Shown here piece by piece: positions 48,901 through 63,900 of a DNA stretch of 64,000 nucleotides (position 1 is its first letter; every line of letters begins with the position of its first letter). The DNA comes from Liolophura sinensis (taxonomy: Eukaryota > Mollusca > Polyplacophora > Chitonida > Chitonidae). The DNA is taken from assembly GCF_032854445.1 (NCBI RefSeq), contig NC_088295.1, positions 93,739,805 through 93,803,804 of the forward strand, written 5' to 3'. The position numbers were made by a program, and so were the translations under genes. The notes beneath the pieces are model-generated. The model saw only the letters and a program-made list of their open reading frames with translations, searched no databases and had not been told where the DNA came from.

Positions 48901-51900
48901 ATACGAAGCCTGCCACAGCCCTAACCAAAGGCAGATTTTAGTACAAACAAGGAGCTGTGGGTGAGAACTAGGGTCTGTCAGCTATTATAAGATCGCAAGG
49001 AGGCCAGGGAAAGACAAACATGCAAGTCCTGTTGTGGTAACAAGGAGGGTCGCCACACTGGGGGCAATCCGAGACCCGAACCCGCCAATACCCACTGAAA
49101 AAACAAAGACAAAAAGAAAGAGTGTCAAAACAAAGTGGCTCAATGCACAACAGTCAAGACAAGGCAATTGAAAAATGGTTCAAGAAGCATTAGCATATAG
49201 GGGCCATACTGACCAGCATGTAGGGGTCATACTGACCAGCAGGAGACATGATCGCCTTCACAAAGATGATACCACTGTCCAGCAACTAGTTAACATTCTC
49301 ACTTTTTCTGAAGGTTTTTTCATTGCTTTTGATTTAAGCATATTTTATCTCTCATTGTCAAACTGTATGTCACTAGGCAAATACAGAATGTAGTATTTGT
49401 TACTTCTTGTCATATTTCTTACACTGAATAGGGTACCGGTAGTCCTTTCCAGTAAAGTCATTTTTATATGAAAAAAATTCCAGACAGAGATAAAACAACA
49501 GAAGATTATTCTAACTAGACAGCAGTATCAGCTTTGATCAGGAAAAAAACAAACACACAAATCATGCTTGAAAACCAAATCACAAAAAGTTTTAGATTCA
49601 GTGTTCAGAGTACATATTCAAACACAACATATTAACAATCACAAGCAAGAATCAAAACTGAAAAGAAATCTCACAAAAACATTACCACATTCTATGCCAC
49701 ATACAAGAAAATATATAGCATTCATGTCAGAGTTCTTGGACATGTTTAGCAAAACCAAAATAATATGCAAAACTAGTACAAAACACTCCATGCACAGATC
49801 ACCAAATTTTTTTTTTAAATTAAGCTGCAGATTAACTGAAAGCATTTGTGTAAGGTAGGCATATGGATGACATTCATCAGTTAAGATGTGTAAGCAAATG
49901 ACTCCAGACAAACTCTACTGTTAGTGTTCTCTGCGACTGGAAGCGAAGCTTGAGATCTGAAAGCAGCTAGGTTGTTATCCTGTTTGTTAGTCTGACAAGC
50001 ACATAACAAAACTTGGCGCTGGTTTGGTGACCCTGTCCACAAATACCTAGAGTGTGTAACACCTGCCAGGGCTTCGTGTTCAGGTCTCTTCTATAAAAAT
50101 AGTAGCCTTTTTGTCACAGAGTTTTGTATTTTGTACTTTTGCTATGAAATTTATAAAACAAAATGATATCAGGTTTTGTGAATTCATTTTCTTAAGTTTT
50201 TTCATGCAGCCTTCACATAACTTGGCAAAAGATCATGTCCACATAAAAACACATCGGATTATATATGTGTTATTTATTTCTCCTTTCAGAGCATGTTGCT
50301 ATGCGATCTTTTCACTCTTTTTCAATAGTACATACTGTTTAAAAGCTATCACAAAAAGTTCTAAAACTACGGTACATAAAAGCACAGGAAGCCACTGGGT
50401 TGATTGAGGTTACAACACCAATGCTAAACCCAACCAGGACACAGATTTTACCACAGTCTACAGAACATCATCACACAAAAAAGGCACAACAACAACAACA
50501 ACAAAAGCACAACCTACAGTCCCTCCCTCCCCCAATCTACACAGGCACACCAGTGGGTACATGGATAACAAATCCATTAATGAACACCAGTGTGTACATG
50601 ACTATCAAATCAATTCAAGTGCACTGATCTATACAGAGCTAAGCATTCCATCAATGTAGCCTACACCCAATGGTACACCAGTGTGTACATGACTATCAAA
50701 TCAATTAATGTGCACTGATGTGTACAGAGCTAAGCAATCCATTAATGTAGCCTACACCCAATTGTACACCAGTGTGTACATGACTAGCCAACCAATTAAT
50801 GTGCACTGATGTGTACAGAGCTAAGCAATCCATTTATGTAGCCTACACCCAAATGTACACCAGTGTGAACATGACTAGCAAATCAATTAATGTGCACTGA
50901 AGTGTACAGAGCTAAGCAATCCATTAATGTAGCCTACACCCAATTGTACACCAGTGTGTACATGATCAAATCAATTAATGTGCACTGATGTGTACAGAGC
51001 TAAGCAATCCATTAATGTAGCTACACCCAATTGTACACCAGTGTGTACATGACTATCAAATCAATTAATGTGCACTGATGTGTACAGATGAGTACACATG
51101 GTTAAAAACTTCACCAATAAACACTAATGTGTGCAAACCAGACCAATCAATTATTGTTTAAAAGTATGTACACAGACAACCATTCCTCTTATGTACAGTA
51201 TTTTGTAAGGATACACAGCTAGTCAATCCAACAGGAAACATGCTCATAACTGTACAGAAATACACAAGTGTGTACACAGCAAACCAAGCCACGAATGCAT
51301 ATAGTTAACAAATTTGCAATCATGGCTAATCCTGGCTGATCAACCCACAGCTGCCAAGTACAATCCACTAATATACAAAGGGTGTGCACAGAGCCAACCA
51401 ATCCACTAATGTACACCAGTCTGTACAGAGCTAACCACTCGACTAATGTATGCCAGTGTATACAGATCTAACCAATCCACAAGAGCACACTAATGTGTAC
51501 AGGTCTAAGAAATCAACTAATGTACACCACTGTGTACAGTGCTAATGACTCAATAATGTACAGCAGTGTGTACACAGCTAACCAATCCACTAACGTATAC
51601 CAGTGTGTACAGAGCTAACCAATCCACAAGGGTTCACCACTTTCATGCAAACCTAACTTTGATAATGTACAGGAGTGTGTAAAGAGCTAACCAATCCACA
51701 AGGGTACACCAGTGTGTACAGATCTAACCAATCCACAAGGGTACACCACTGTGTACAGAACTAACCAATCCATAAGGGTACACCAGTGTCATACAGAGCT
51801 AATAAATCCACAAGAGTACACCAGTGTGTACAGAGCTAACCAATCCACAAGGGTACACCACTGTGTACAGAACTAACCAATCCACAAGAGTACACCAGTG

Positions 51901-54900
51901 TGTACAGAACTAACCAATCCATAAGGGTACACCAGTGTCATACAGAGCTAATAAATCCACAAGAGTACACCAGTGTGTGCAGAGCTAACCAATCCACAAG
52001 AGTACACCAGTGTGTGCAGAGCTAACCAATCCACAAAGGTACACCAGTGTTATACACAGCTAATCAATCCACAAGTGTACACTAGTAAGTGCACAGAGCT
52101 GACCAATCCAAAAGTGCACACTAGTGTGTACAGAGCTGACCAATCCACAAAGGTACACCAGTGTGTACAGGGCTGACCAATCCACAAGGGTACACCAGTA
52201 TCTTACTGAGCTGATCAATCCACAAGTGTACACCAATGTGTACAGAGCTGACCAATCCACTGACGTATACCAGTGTGTACAGAGCTGACCAATCCACTGA
52301 CGTATACCAGTGTGTACAGAGCTGACCAATCCACTGACGTATACCAGTGTGTACAGAGCTGACCAATCCACTGACGTATACCAGTGTGTACAGAGCTGAC
52401 CAATCCACTGACGTATACCAGTGTGTACAGAGCTGACCAATCCACTGACGTATACCAGTGTAATGACGGCCACCTGATGGATTAGTGCACAGCGCAGTGT
52501 ACATAGCTTAACTTGGACTGCACTATCAGGGTAAACAGGATAGCTGCAGATTTTCATTCATGATTATTTATCTATAGATGAATCAATGACATTTTTGTAA
52601 TAAGGCTGAAGCACTGATGACTACATCTGTACAACTGTATACAACATCACCGGCAAACCCTGGCATCACTTTCACATCAGAATCCTCATCACTACATAAG
52701 AAAACCTATGTTACACATAACACACTGATACATACAGAAATCCTGAACGGAAATCATCTATGAATCCTTGTCCTCATTTACACAGGCAAATCCTCACTTC
52801 TCACGCATATGTTGCAATGTATGTATGTATAAATGAATCTTCTTCGTGACAAGAATCTCAGCATGCTTTATGCAGATGACTCATCAGCCTATAATATATA
52901 TTCTGCCCCCTTCAAAAATGAAATCCTCATTTGACCATATGAATCCTTGTAACTAAATACAGAATTCTCATTCAAATACACTAATACAAACATCAACACT
53001 AGCAAAATAGTACTGTTCAAAAATCATTTTTACATCTTGTGAAGATTGTTTTCTTGCAAAACTTGATTATATGATGTGGAACATATAACGAGATTCTAGC
53101 AAAATATTTTGGTGGCCACAAACTGAAAGGCAGAAAGCCCTGTCATGATCACACCCTGGGGAGTCTACTTACGCACCCCCACCCTCACCCCCACGCACAC
53201 ACACCTGACACTGACAGACAATACTTCGCTTGTTGCAATGGTCTTTCTTGCTCAAAGGATCCTTGACAAACTAAATTCCTGATATGACCTACAAATTAAT
53301 CACTGTTGGCCAATATATTGTGAAGTAATTCCATTCCAAAAAGATGCACCATCATGTAATGCTTCACACATTACCCCAGTTGTCCAAATGTGGTTCATTT
53401 CACCTTCATATTGAAGACAACTGACAGCCACATTTCAACAGGAGGCAGATGTTGCTGTATGTTACAGCGAATATCTAGAAATACTTGTCTCCCCCTGTGC
53501 CAACTGAAGCTTTCGACAACTTGCGATCCTTTACCACAGCCTACAATCACTAATGGTATAAGACAAATGCCTACTAGACATTTCAACACCTACAACACTT
53601 TTCCTTCAGCATTTCACTCACACACATTTGAATTAATGTTCACTTGAGATTAAGTGAGTAGACAGAGTATTAACATTTGATAATACCATGTGTTACAGCA
53701 CCTCCTGTAAGGCCTAGTCACACCACAGGGCCACGATAATGCCTGCTGGGTTTATGGGATGTTGGCACCTACTGCAAGGGCTAGCCACACCACAGGGCCA
53801 CGATAATGCCTGCTGGGTTTATGGGATGTTGGCACCTACTGCAAGGGCTAGTCATACCCAAGAGCCTGCCGGATTTATGGGATGTTGGCACCTACTGTAA
53901 GGGCTAGCCACACCACAGGGCCAGTGATAATGCCTGCTGGGTTTATGGGATGTTGGCACCTACTGCAAGGGCTAGTCATACCCAAGAGCCTGCCGGATTT
54001 ATGGGATGTTGGCACCTACTGTAAGGGCTAGCCACACCACAGGGCCAGTGATAATGCCTGCTGGGTTTATGGGATGTTGGCACCTCCTGTAAGGCCTAGC
54101 CACACCACAGGGCCAGCAATAATGCCTGCCGGGTTTATGGGATGTTGGCACCTCCTGTAAGGGCTAGTCACACCACAGGGCCAGCAATAATGCCTGCTGG
54201 GTTTATGGGATGTTGGCACCTACTGCAAGGGCTAGTCATACCCAAGAGCCTGCCGGGTTTATGGGATGTTGGCACCTACTGTAAGGGCTAGTCACACCAC
54301 AGGGCCAACAATAATGCCTGCTGGATTTATGGGATGTTGGCACCTACTGCAAGGGCTAGTCACGCCCAAGAGCCTGCCAGGTTTATGGGATGTTGGCACC
54401 TACTGCAAGGGCTAGTCACACCACAGGGCCAGCAATAATGCCTGCTGGGTTTATGGGATGTTGGCACCTACTGTAAGGGCTAGTCACGCCCAAAAGCCTG
54501 CCAGGTTTATGGGATGTTGGCACCTACTGTAAGGGCTAGTCACACCACAGGGCCACGATAATGCCTGCTGGGTTTATGGGATGTTGGCACCTACTGCAAG
54601 GGCTAGTCACACCACAGGGCCAGCAATAATGCCTGCCGGGTTTATGGGATGTTGGCACCTACTGCAAGGGCTAGTCACACCACAGGGCCAGAAATAATGC
54701 CTGCCGGGTTTATGGGATGTTGGCACCTGCTGTAAGGGCTAGTCATACCCAAGAGCCCGCCGGGTTTATGGGATGTTGGCACCTATTCTAAGGGCTAGTC
54801 ACACCACAGGGCCAGCAATAATGCCTACTGGGTTTATGGGATGTTGGCACCTACTGTAAGGGCTAGCGATAATGCCTGCTGGCATGCTATACACCACACC

Positions 54901-57900
54901 AGCACTAGCTGCTGTCCGAAAGGGCCACAGGTATTAGCATCCCCTCACCAAACCACTACACAAGACAGAACCTTAGTTAAAACCAAACTGTTAGCAGGTG
55001 TTTGTTATGTTTTTAATTTGATATAATGAATGTGTCCTGCAATATGTGAGACTGGGAGGCAGAAGGCATATAGCTGGGTGAAGCTGGAACTGGCTGAAGC
55101 ATGGTGCGTAAGGTGAGTGTTCCCACAGCTCCGCCCTCACCTGGCCACGGCCAGCAGGTATACAGGTAAGGCCAGCCTGTAGAGGAACTAGCTCCCAGCT
55201 GGGTTAGTACAGGCAACTGGCTCAAACAACTCAATTGCAGATGGGAGAGGGAGGGTAAACATAGATATATCAAGAGAAATAGAGCCAGATTCGACTTACC
55301 TCCAGCAGCATTTGATCCTGTGAACGGAAACAAGATTCGGGCTTTAATAACACGTTCATTTTCAGTATGTATTTTATTACAGTTTTCATAATCCAGAAAA
55401 ACAGAGCTACATTTATGTTTTCAAGTACCCTATAAATAGCTCTATGCTTGACACATGGTCACAAAGACAGCAAATGAAGTCTCACAGCTACATATAAATA
55501 AACTGATTTTTTAGTGGCGTTTTTATCCCCTTTATGAATATTTGACTTCCACAAGGCCTGTCTGGAATATGGGAAGAGGAAACCAAACAAAGTCCATAGG
55601 AAGCCAGACAAAATCCATAGGAAGCCAGACAAAATCCATAGGAAGCCAGACAAAGTCCACAGAAAACCTGTGGAGCTTGCCAGGTTATAAATCTGCCCTC
55701 CCCACTGATGTAAAGCCAAAGCCCTGACAGGTAAAGGGATAGTTGCCAGAGCCCTTTGGAACCCCAGTGTGGCCAGTCATCAGCCTGGAAGATTGATTTA
55801 TTGTTTTGTTTCATTGTTCTTTAGCATCATACTCAGGAATTGTTTACTTATTACTGGTCGCCACTGACGGGAAAACAAGTATGCAGAGTAAACCACCAGG
55901 CAGAGCGACTGAGAGAGTGTTTATTCCAATACTACATTTCAATGCAGTCACGATATTAGAAAAAAGGGGCTGCTTGCACGAAGGGATTGTAACGATGCTG
56001 ACTGCTTCTGTCAATCCCCACACACTGTGAACTTACCATATTTTGTTGTCATGACGATATGTCGGGTCTCTGACTTGCCAACCCCATTGACTGCATCGAT
56101 CTCAATTTGATAGGTACGCTCAGGAATGAGGTTGGTCAGTTTGAAGGACGTGGCTTCTGGATTCTCCTGTTTCACGACCTTGAAGTCAGATTTGATGTCT
56201 GTGATCTGGTTGTTAGATTGGTTATATGTCACCTGCAAGAATAACAAATGCCATTGTACAACATATACTAAGTCTTGTACAACGTACATCAGGTCTTGTA
56301 CAACGTACATCAGGTCTTGTACAACGTACATCATGTCTTGTACAATGTATACCATGTCTTGTACAATGTACACCATGTCTTGTACAATGTACACCATGTC
56401 CTGTACAATATACACCATGTCCTGTACAATGTACACCATGTCTTGTACAATGTACACCATGTCTCGTACAACATACACCATGTACAATGTCTTGTGCAAT
56501 GTACAACATGTCTTGTACAATGTATACCATGTCTCACACAATGTACACCATGTCTTGTACAATGTATATCATGTCTCACACAATGTACACCATGTCTTGT
56601 ACAATGTACACCATATACAATGTCTTGTGCAATATACACTGTCTTGTACAGCATATACCATGACTTGTGCAATGTACACTGTGTCTTGTAGAATGTACAC
56701 CATGTACAATGTCTTGTGCAATATACACTGTGTCTTGTACAACATACACCATGTCTTGTACAATGTACACCATGTCTTGTACAATGCACACCATGTCTTG
56801 TACAGCATACACCATGTCTTGTACAACATACACCATGTCTTGTACAATGTACACTATGTCTTGTACAATATACACCATGTCTTGTACAATATACACCATG
56901 TCCTGTACAATATACACCATGTCTTGTACAACATACACCATGTCTTGTACAACATACACCATGTCTTGTACAGCATACACCATGTCTTGTACAGCATACA
57001 CCATGTCTTGTACACATACACCATGTCTTGTACAATGTACACCATGTCTTGTGCAATATACACTCTGTCTTGCAAAACATACACCACGTCTTGTACAAAA
57101 AGAAGTACAACCTGTAAGTATTGTGAAAGCAATAGCAGGACAATAGCTGTGTGTGTACAGCATGTATGTCAAAGCTTACAGCAGGACAATAGCTATGTGT
57201 GTACAGCATGTATGTTAATGTTTACAGCAGAACAACAGCTATGTGTGTACAGCATATAGATCAAAGTTTACAGCAGGACAATGGCTATGTGTGTACAGCT
57301 TGTATGTTAACGTTTACAGTAGAGCAATAGCTATGTGTGTACAGCATATACATGTATGTCAAAGTTTACAACAGAGTAAGACAGCCATAATTTTGTCTCA
57401 ATTGGATGCAGGGAACCATAAATCAAACTTGATATTTAACTTGTTCTAGTGAAGTCATATACCAAGTTTACATTTAACAAAAATTATTCGTGAGTACTGA
57501 TTTGGCAGATACCAAAGAAGCTTACTATGCGTCATGTTTGATTTCACACGCCTCTCCATTTCCAAAAATTGCCTTCTTAATTCTAATCAATGCAGAGGGT
57601 AATGAAAATTTCTGTTAAAGGGAGAGAACTTGTAAAGCAAACAGGTTGTCTCACAGAACTTTGGATATGTTCAACTGAGTTTCAAGAAAGTCTCAAATTG
57701 AATAAATATAAACAGTTATTGAGATTTTTATTCAATCGATGGACTGAATACGAGCTCGTGCAAATGACTTCTTTGAACCCCTGCCATCTTGTATTTATTT
57801 ATTTATTTGATTGGTGTTTTATGCCATACTCAAGAATACTTCACTTATACAGTGGCCAGCATTATGGAGGGAGGAAACTGGGTCAAGCCCAGAGGAAAGC

Positions 57901-60900
57901 ATGAAAATCTGGCAGACCTTCCAATGTGTGGCCGGAGAGAAAGCCAGCGTAAGATGGACTTGAATTCACAGCAACTGCATTCTTGACAGGCTCCTGGGTC
58001 GTTATGTCGTTCTGGCACGCTAACCCTCTTGGCCATGGAGGCCCACCACCTTCTATAATAATGGTGTACACTATGACTTGTACAAAAAACAACATACACC
58101 ATAAACATTTCAAGTTTCCATCCCCACTCCCTCCCTCCTCAGCCTTATACTTCTCCACTGTGCTTCTAGATCAGTCCACTCTACCTGGTTGCCAATGTCA
58201 ACGCTTTCCAGGTGCAACTCCAGAAAAAACCCTATTTTGTATGCTTTCCAAGGCCTGCATAAGTTCATGTCAACTTCTGAGCTTTTCATGGTTTCCATGG
58301 CCCCCTACAAACACTGTGTACATTGTACATACCCACACATGCCTAAGGCATATGTATACTGATGCGTAGAGCCCTTGTGACCACAAGATGGCCACACAGT
58401 AATGTTTACAGTACAAATTCTAACTCACACGACGGTAACGTATGATGTAGTGTTTTATAGGTGATCCGCCATCCCTTGGTTTTTCCCAGACGAGGTTGTA
58501 TTCTGAAGATGTGTCACTCACAGTTTTAGATAGGATGTTCACTGGCTCCGGAACAGCTAAAACAAAATTGACACGTTTACTTTTAGTGACAAACAGTAAC
58601 ATACAGTATCACATTTCCACATTTCCTTGTATGTTGTTTGCTACAAGATGCTGTGTAGGGGAACTTGATTTGCAATGTAGGGTTTGCATGGAATGGAATT
58701 TCAGATGTAGACTTATTCATTTTCACATTATACATGTAATGTACCCATATGAACCCAACTTAGCCAGGTGTAAATACTCACAGATTTTCTTGGTTGTGAA
58801 CTGGGTTTCCCTGGGGTCACTTAGTCCGACGTCTGTGCGAGCGTAAACGCTGATTGTGTACAGAGTGGATGGGTTGAGATTCTCAATATCCACAGTTGTC
58901 TTTGGCCGGCTGTCATCATCATTTGTCCTCTCAGGATCTGATCAAACAGAGACACAGATACAGTTATTTTTAACAACAACATGTATGTCTGAAGATGTCA
59001 ACAGTTTTTGCTTCTGACATACTTACAGGTACATGTAGGCTACATAGAAAATGTGGGCAAAACAACCACAACCAAACATATGATGATCATCCTCACAAAG
59101 TAGTTATTTCCATTTTTCAAAAAAAGTTTGCCTCTGCCTGATTTACTGAGATGAGGGGGATGGAGCCTCTGCCTGATTAACTGAGATGAGGGGGTTGGTG
59201 CCTCTGCCTGATTAACTGGGATGAGGGGGATGGTGCCTCTGCCTGATTTACTGAGGTGTGGGGTTGGAGCCTCTGCCTGATTTACTGAGATGAGGGGGAT
59301 GGAGCCTCTGCCTGATTAACTGAGATGAGGGGGTTGGTGCCTCTGCCTGATTAACTGAGATGAGGGGGATGGTGCCTCTGCCTGATTTACTGAGGTGTGG
59401 GGTTGGAGCCTCTGCCTGATTTACTGAGATGAGGGGGATGGAGCCTCTGCCTGATTAACTGAGATGAGGGGGTTGGTGCCTCTGCCTGATTAACTGAGAT
59501 GAGGGGGATGGAGCCTCTGCCTGATTTACTGAGGTGTGGGGGTTGGTGCCTCTGCCTGATTTACTGAGATGAGGGGGTTGGTGCCTCTGCCTGATTAACT
59601 GGGATGAGGGGGATGGTGCCTCTGCCTGATTTACTGAGGTGTGGGGTTGGAGCCTCTGCCTGATTTACTGAGATGAGGGGGATGGAGCCTCTGCCTGATT
59701 AACTGAGATGAGGGGGTTGGTGCCTCTGCCTGATTAACTGAGATGAGGGGGATGGAGCCTCTGCCTGATTTACTGAGATGAGGGGGATGGAGCCTCTGCC
59801 TGATTAACTGAGATGAGGGGGATGGTGCCTCTGCCTGATTTACTGGGATGAGGGGGATGGCGCCTCTGCCTGATTTACTGAGATGAGGGGGTTGGTGCCT
59901 CTGCCTGATTAACTGGGATAAGGGGGATGGTGCCTCTGCCTGATTTACTGAGGTGTGGGGTTGGTGCCTCTGCCTGATTTACTGAGATGAGGGGGATGGA
60001 GCCTCTGCCTGATTAACTGAGATGAGGGGGTTGGTGCCTCTGCCTGATTAACTGAGATGAGGGGGATGGTGCCTCTGCCTGATTTACTGAGATGAGGGGG
60101 TTGGTGCCTCTGCCTGATTAACTGGGATGAGGGGGATGGTGCCTCTGCCTGATTTACTGAGGTGTGGGGTTGGAGCCTCTGCCTGATTTACTGAGATGAG
60201 GGGGATGGAGCCTCTGCCTGATTAACTGAGATGAGGGGGTTGGTGTCTCTGCCTGATTAACTGAGATGAGGGGGATGGAGCCTCTGCCTGATTTACTGAG
60301 GTGTGGGGGTTGGTGCCTCTGCCTGATTTACTGAGATGAGGGGGTTGATGCCTCTGCCTGATTAACTGGGATGAGGGGGATGGTGCCTCTGCCTGATTTA
60401 CTGAGATGTGGGGTTGGTGCCTCTGCCTGATTTACTGAGGTGTGGGGGTTGGTGCCCCTGCCTGATTTACTGAGGTGTGGGGTTGGTGCCTCTGCCTGAT
60501 TAACTGAGATGAGGGGGATGGAGCCTCTGCCTGATTTACTGAGGTGTGGGGGTTGGTGCCCCTGCCTGATTTACTGAGGTGTGGGGATTGGAGCCTCTGC
60601 CTGATTTACTGAGGTGTGGGGGTTGGAGCCTCTGCCTGATTTACTGAGGTGTGGGGGTTGGTGCCTCTGCCTGATTTACTGAGATGTGGGGGTTGGTGCC
60701 TCTGCCTGATTTACTGAGATGTGGGGGTTGGTGCCTCTGCTTGATTTACTGAGGTGTGGGGGTTGGTGCCTCTGCTTGATTTACTGAGGTGTGGGGGTTG
60801 GTGCCTCTGCCTGATTTACTGAGGTGTGGGGGTTGGTGCCTCTGCCTGATTTACTGAGGTGTGGGGTTGGTGCCTCTGCCTGATTTACTGAGGTGTGGGG

Positions 60901-63900
60901 GTTGGTGCCCCTGCCTGATTTACTGAGGTGTGGGGTTGGTGCCTCTGCCTGATTTACTGAGATGTGGGGGTTGGTGCCTCTGCCTGATTTACTGAGGTGT
61001 GGGGTTGGTGCCGCTGCTTGATTTACTGAGGTGTGGGGGTTGGTGCCCCTGCCTGATTTACTGAGGTGTGGGGGTTGGTGCCTCTGCCTGATTTACTGAG
61101 GTGTGGGGTTGGTGCCTCTGCCTGATTTACTGAGATGTGGGGGTTGGTGCCTCTGCCTGATTTACTGAGGTGTGGGGTTGGTGTCTCTGCCTGATTTAGT
61201 GAGGTGTGGGGTCAGTGCCTCTGCTTGATTTACTGAGGTGTGGAGGTTGGTGCCTCTGCTTGATTTACCGAGGTGAGGGGTTGGTGCCTTTGCTTGATTT
61301 ACTGAGGTGAGTGGGTTGGTGCCTACCCTTGATTTAGTGAGGTGAGGGGTTGGTGCTTCTGCTTGATTTACTGAGGTGTGTGTTGGGGGAAAGGGTGGGG
61401 GGGCTCAGCTTGATTTGCTGAGCAAACAGGATATACATCATGTAGGACTGGATACTGCCACATTCAATGGCCATCCCCTCTGTCCACAAGACGCATGTGC
61501 TCTGCCACACAACACCCAATGCCTTAGCCTATTTGCTACAGGTTTACTTCAAAATGATGTTCCTGCAAGTTGACACCATTGTCCAATCCTGCTAATTGTA
61601 CTACCCATAGTGCCTCTTTCTGCCTCCTTATCACACACAAATGCTTCATTTTTCAAACCTACCCGAGATAATGTCATTATCCAATCCACTTGCTGAGCAC
61701 ACCAATTCCCTCTCCTATATCACACGCAAAATGCCATTGTTTAGCCCTGGAATGACTTCATTGTCCAACCAATTCTTTTGCTGATCATGGTACCTACCAA
61801 TTTCCGCCTCAATGGTTTCCAGCTGGTTGTTGCCCTGTGTGGTGGAGTACTGCACACGATAACCTGTCACAGGTAGTCCTCCACTATTGCTGGGGGCACC
61901 TATTCTCAGCCTTATCCACCTCTGGGCAGCACGTACAACGTCTACTGTGCTCGGTGGGTGGGGAAGAGCTGCAAACAGAAAACACTGTGTATATACGCCC
62001 AGCACCATACCCTAAATATTTTTATCTACCAAATCAAATGTTTGACACAACATTAAATATAAAGGCACCATTTAGATGTAACTGGATTGGTATGTTTCAA
62101 AAGATTCATGAACACTGCTGATCTTATACAATAAAGTATTTTAGACTTTATGCAATGTACCATATTAGAATATCAAAAATGGTGAAGAACAGATTAACAA
62201 TGATGTACACATAATCAACACCAGAGTGAACTGAAACTGGCTTTCAAGGTATCACAGGTGTTTCAACATAATGATTAATTTATTTCACCTGAAGTTCGGT
62301 GAGTAAAAATGCACTTTCAAAAATACAAAAAGACATTAAAATGACCCTGATCAGAGATGCCAACACTTCAGTTTTTCTGATGAGAACTGAATTAAATTTA
62401 ACCAAAAAACACTCCCAGGTAGCACTATAAGGCGAATGATTTACTTATATGATTGGTGTTTAACACTGTCCTCAAGGTTATTTCACTTATACGATGGCGG
62501 GGAAAGGTGGATGAGACAGAATCACACAAAATGTGCCATTTGAAAAGTGCTAAACTTCAGGTAGGTCAATGCTTATCCCCCTAAATGCACTTAGGTCTCT
62601 CATACAGGTAGGTCAATGCTAATCCCCACTGAATGCGCTTATGCCTCTCAAACAGGTAGGTCAATGCTAATCCCCACTGAATGCGCTTATGCCTCTCATA
62701 CAGGTAGGTCAATGCTAATCCCCACTGAATGCGCTTATGCCTCTCATACAGGTAGGTCAATGCTAATTCCCACTGAATGCGCTTAGGCCTCTCAAACAGG
62801 TAGGTCAATGCTAATTCCCACTGAATGCATTTAGGCCTCTCATACAGGTAGGTCAATGCTAATCCCCACTGAATGCACTTAGGCCTCTCAGTTTGCTGTA
62901 GTATCATCACCCATAATGTATCTGATGTCAGACAATGAAGATACGGGTGTACATGTACACAGAGGATGACTCACTGGCCTGACGGAGGTTGATGACAGTA
63001 GATCCAGTCCCCTGGTTGTTACTGCCTTCGCACACGTAGTCCCCAAACATGAAACCTTCATTAGTAAAGTCCACAAGAACCTGGCAACATCAAATATTTA
63101 GGCTGGCATTTATCACACAAAGCTGTTTAAACATACATGTAGAAGATATCTAAATCCTTTCCTTACAAATCACAAAACAGTCACAGTTTCAAGTACATGT
63201 CTTTTTTTTTACATAGCTCTGAGAAAATGGGTATAAAATATTACCTCTACAAAACACCAAAGTGAAACACAGTCACCTCCACAGCTTAAGGGGACAGCAT
63301 AGGAGATATGGAGTTCAGTTACTTCTAGCTCCTCATTCCCAACCTCACACATAATTTTCTAGCTCCTCATTCCCAACCTCACACATAATTTTCTAGCTCC
63401 TCATTCCCAACCTCACACATAATTTTCTAGCTCCTCATTCCCAACCTCACACATAATTTTCTAGCTCCTCATTCCCAACCTCACACATAATTTTCTAGCC
63501 AAACTATTCGTGGAGAGTCTGTTCTAGCAGAGGTGATATCTCTGATACATGTTATTACACAAAGGGAAAGAAACACGAAATTACTTTAGGCTACACTTAC
63601 TGTCAAATTGCTGACAACCTGCCTGACACGATTCTCAGTATTGATAGTGAACGTCCCATTGTTTTCCAGCAACTTGTTTCCACGCTTCCACACAATCCTG
63701 GCTGGCGGGTTACTGTCCACAATACATGTGATGTTCCTCTTGAAAGCTCCAGACCACGTGTAGGCCACATCGGACGGGTTGTTGTTGAACTGGGGTTTGA
63801 CTGAAAACACGGAGCAGTACTTGTCTAACATTGTTATAAGCATCAGGATATACCACAAAGCCTTCAGAAATCACCGCAAGACACATATGCATAAATCCAA

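Noticed and set aside
56126-57259. 377-codon plus-strand ORF and its minus-strand partners
   Set aside because: They read the 21-bp array in seven-codon repeats; the plus-strand frame even runs antisense through a real FN3 exon.
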